Source: MWFE01 sp964481075
GTDB lineage: Bacteria > Bacteroidota > Bacteroidia > Bacteroidales > Tenuifilaceae
DNA: 6,570 nt
Reading direction: 5' to 3'
NCBI GenBank assembly: GCA_964481075.1
Contig: CAYZSD010000177.1
Coordinates: 1-6,570, forward strand
Shown: positions 5,217-6,570 of the stretch, in pieces
Position numbering within the stretch: the first letter of the stretch is position 1
Layout: every line of letters begins with the position of its first letter
The notes under the pieces: model-generated
What the model was told of the DNA's origin: nothing
What the model saw: only the letters and a program-made list of their open reading frames with translations
The model's database searches: none
Made by a program: the position numbers and the translations under genes

Positions 5217-6570
5217 ATGAAAAATATTTCTATTCTATTTGTTTTATTAGTATGGTTCACTTCATGTGAATGGCAACCACTTGAAAAATATGAAGTAGAA
5301 ATAAATCAGAATGTTAATCCTCCTGAGATTGTTAATCTTGAATCTCAATTTGATAATGATACAATTCTACTTTATGGATATGGTAATTCTTGGCAAATTA
5401 ACTTTGATTTCCAAAGCCTTGGAGATCATGAAATTTATTTGGTTAAATTTTATTTGAACAGTTCGCTTAAACTTGAATCAAATAATAGTTTTGGAACAAT
5501 TTATTTATACAACTATCAGTTGCTGGAAGATTTAACAAATACTCTTTCAGTAGAAATTATTACTTCAAGTAGTACTGGTAGTCTTGCTGACATATTAGGA
5601 GCAGAAGGTTTTATAATCGAAAAAGAATGGGTTTTAGCAAGGCGGAGCAACTATTCCTTTCATCTTACTTTTTCAGAAAGTGATGGTTATCTTAATATAA
5701 GCTGGCCGGTTTGTAACCTTACTGATTTTGATAAATACACTGTTACTCTGTCTGATAACGAAGTGAGAAACATACAGGAGATATTTTATATCGACAGTTC
5801 ATATGTTGGTCAAGAGCAATGGTTTAAGGTTGAAATACTGACAAAATCTGGCTCTTCTTATTCTTGGGCCTCTGGCACAAAAAACCTTGAAGTGACCTCG
5901 TTTGGAATTAGTTATCAAAATGATTATCAAGTCGTGTGGAGTAAAGCTAGGTTTTATAAGGCAATAAGTAAATGGGTGCTTTATGCTAAACCAACATTTG
6001 GCGATTTTGAAATCGTCAAAGAGACTTACGATCCAAACGATACAACGTACAATATTACGAACTATGTCTTTGGTGGTGGCATGGCATTTGAATTGCAAAT
6101 TTTACCCAATAATCCAAATATTAACACAAATCAATTAGGTAAACATATAAGTATTTCGTTTTTGGGTATTGAATCACCTAACTATAAATCGTTCGGTCCT
6201 ATAGGTAGTGATGAGTTTATTTATGAGGGTAGATACTATGAAGCATGGAATAAAATATATCGATACTCAGTAACGAACAGACAAGTTGTTGACCAGATAA
6301 CACATACTGTTACAAGTTGCACTGATTTAAGTAGCTCTCCGCTCGAAAAAGTATCAGTGTCACCAAATGGCAATTATATTACAGCCAAATTAAACTGCAA
6401 CAGCATACTCTTTGGATCTGGTCATGACCTTAGCGATTACTATATTGGCGATTACCCAAATTATTCTTACGGGAATTTCTTACCTGTACCAATCTCTGAT
6501 GTTGGGATTGGGATTGTAAATAATTTAGAATCTCAAGGAATTATTCTCTATGATTTTATTAATCATAAAG
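5217..6570 (+). CDS. Lipoprotein with Ig/FN3-like and beta-propeller-like regions (3' end outside the window)
   Basis: From ATG 5217 the frame stays open for 451 codons to the right edge, so the gene is real but incomplete. A signal peptide, MKNISILFVLLVWFTSC, ends at a lipobox FTSC with Cys17 as the predicted lipidated residue. Phe at -3 is unusual by the enterobacterial rule but tolerated in Bacteroidota. Outer-membrane or cell-surface location is likely. Residues about 30-145 are beta-rich without a family I can name. About 147-300 look like two FN3/Ig-like units (YLNISWPVCNLTDFDKYTVTL, then YQVVWSKARFYKAISKWVLYA). From about 340, KIYRYSVTNRQVV and VSVSPNGNYITAKL resemble a propeller blade, and a second seems to start near 428. 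GGAAAGG at 5207-5213 is Shine-Dalgarno-like but very close to the ATG. Two sampled 60-base stretches are about 27% GC against 45-48% in tal. Function is unknown; binding of a polymer or partner protein is only a guess. Confidence 0.8.
   Translation, partial: MKNISILFVLLVWFTSCEWQPLEKYEVEINQNVNPPEIVNLESQFDNDTILLYGYGNSWQINFDFQSLGDHEIYLVKFYLNSSLKLESNNSFGTIYLYNYQLLEDLTNTLSVEIITSSSTGSLADILGAEGFIIEKEWVLARRSNYSFHLTFSESDGYLNISWPVCNLTDFDKYTVTLSDNEVRNIQEIFYIDSSYVGQEQWFKVEILTKSGSSYSWASGTKNLEVTSFGISYQNDYQVVWSKARFYKAISKWVLYAKPTFGDFEIVKETYDPNDTTYNITNYVFGGGMAFELQILPNNPNINTNQLGKHISISFLGIESPNYKSFGPIGSDEFIYEGRYYEAWNKIYRYSVTNRQVVDQITHTVTSCTDLSSSPLEKVSVSPNGNYITAKLNCNSILFGSGHDLSDYYIGDYPNYSYGNFLPVPISDVGIGIVNNLESQGIILYDFINHK

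Noticed and set aside
5799..6098. 99-codon minus-strand open frame inside the lipoprotein gene
   Set aside because: The + strand frame is open over the whole stretch with a signal peptide and lipobox, whereas the minus frame has no family features or promoter.

Overview
The window looks like chromosomal DNA of a Bacteroidota bacterium, probably close to Bacteroidales. Three signs point this way. Genes start without Shine-Dalgarno sequences, or with only poor ones, behind A/T-rich leaders. Three intergenic gaps carry exact matches to the Bacteroidota -7 promoter element TAnnTTTG. The last gene encodes a lipoprotein with the beta-rich, propeller-bearing layout common in that phylum. All genes are on the + strand. 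No tRNA, rRNA, CRISPR array, transposase or integrase was seen, and no gene-free gap exceeds 300 bases.

Layout. (1) 1-335: the C-terminal end of a class I SAM-dependent methyltransferase, cut by the left edge. (2) 336-453: gap with a well-formed promoter. (3) 454-1818: an 11-helix neurotransmitter:sodium symporter (NSS) family protein. (4) 1819-1978: a 160-base gap made almost entirely of four unrelated short tandem-repeat blocks (periods 7, 7, 9 and 8). (5) 1979-3460: an alanine/glycine:cation symporter (AGCS) family protein with a GTG start five bases after the last repeat block. (6) 3461-3695: gap with a promoter -7 element. (7) 3696-4355: a small transaldolase whose active-site residues indicate true transaldolase rather than fructose-6-phosphate aldolase. 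(8) 4413-5024: a Sua5/YciO/YrdC-family protein of the YciO type. (9) 5025-5216: gap with an imperfect hairpin and a -7 element. (10) 5217-6570: an AT-rich lipoprotein gene running off the right edge, apparently with Ig/FN3-like beta domains followed by the start of a beta-propeller.

How the genes work together. The two transporters form a same-strand pair of predicted sodium-coupled amino-acid importers and may share the promoter before the first. The transaldolase (non-oxidative pentose phosphate pathway) and the YciO-like protein are close enough to be one transcript, but no functional link between them is evident. Most of the window is ordinary housekeeping and transport content. The part the genes do not explain is the repeat island at 1827-1973. 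I did not find convincing evidence of a new multi-gene system.
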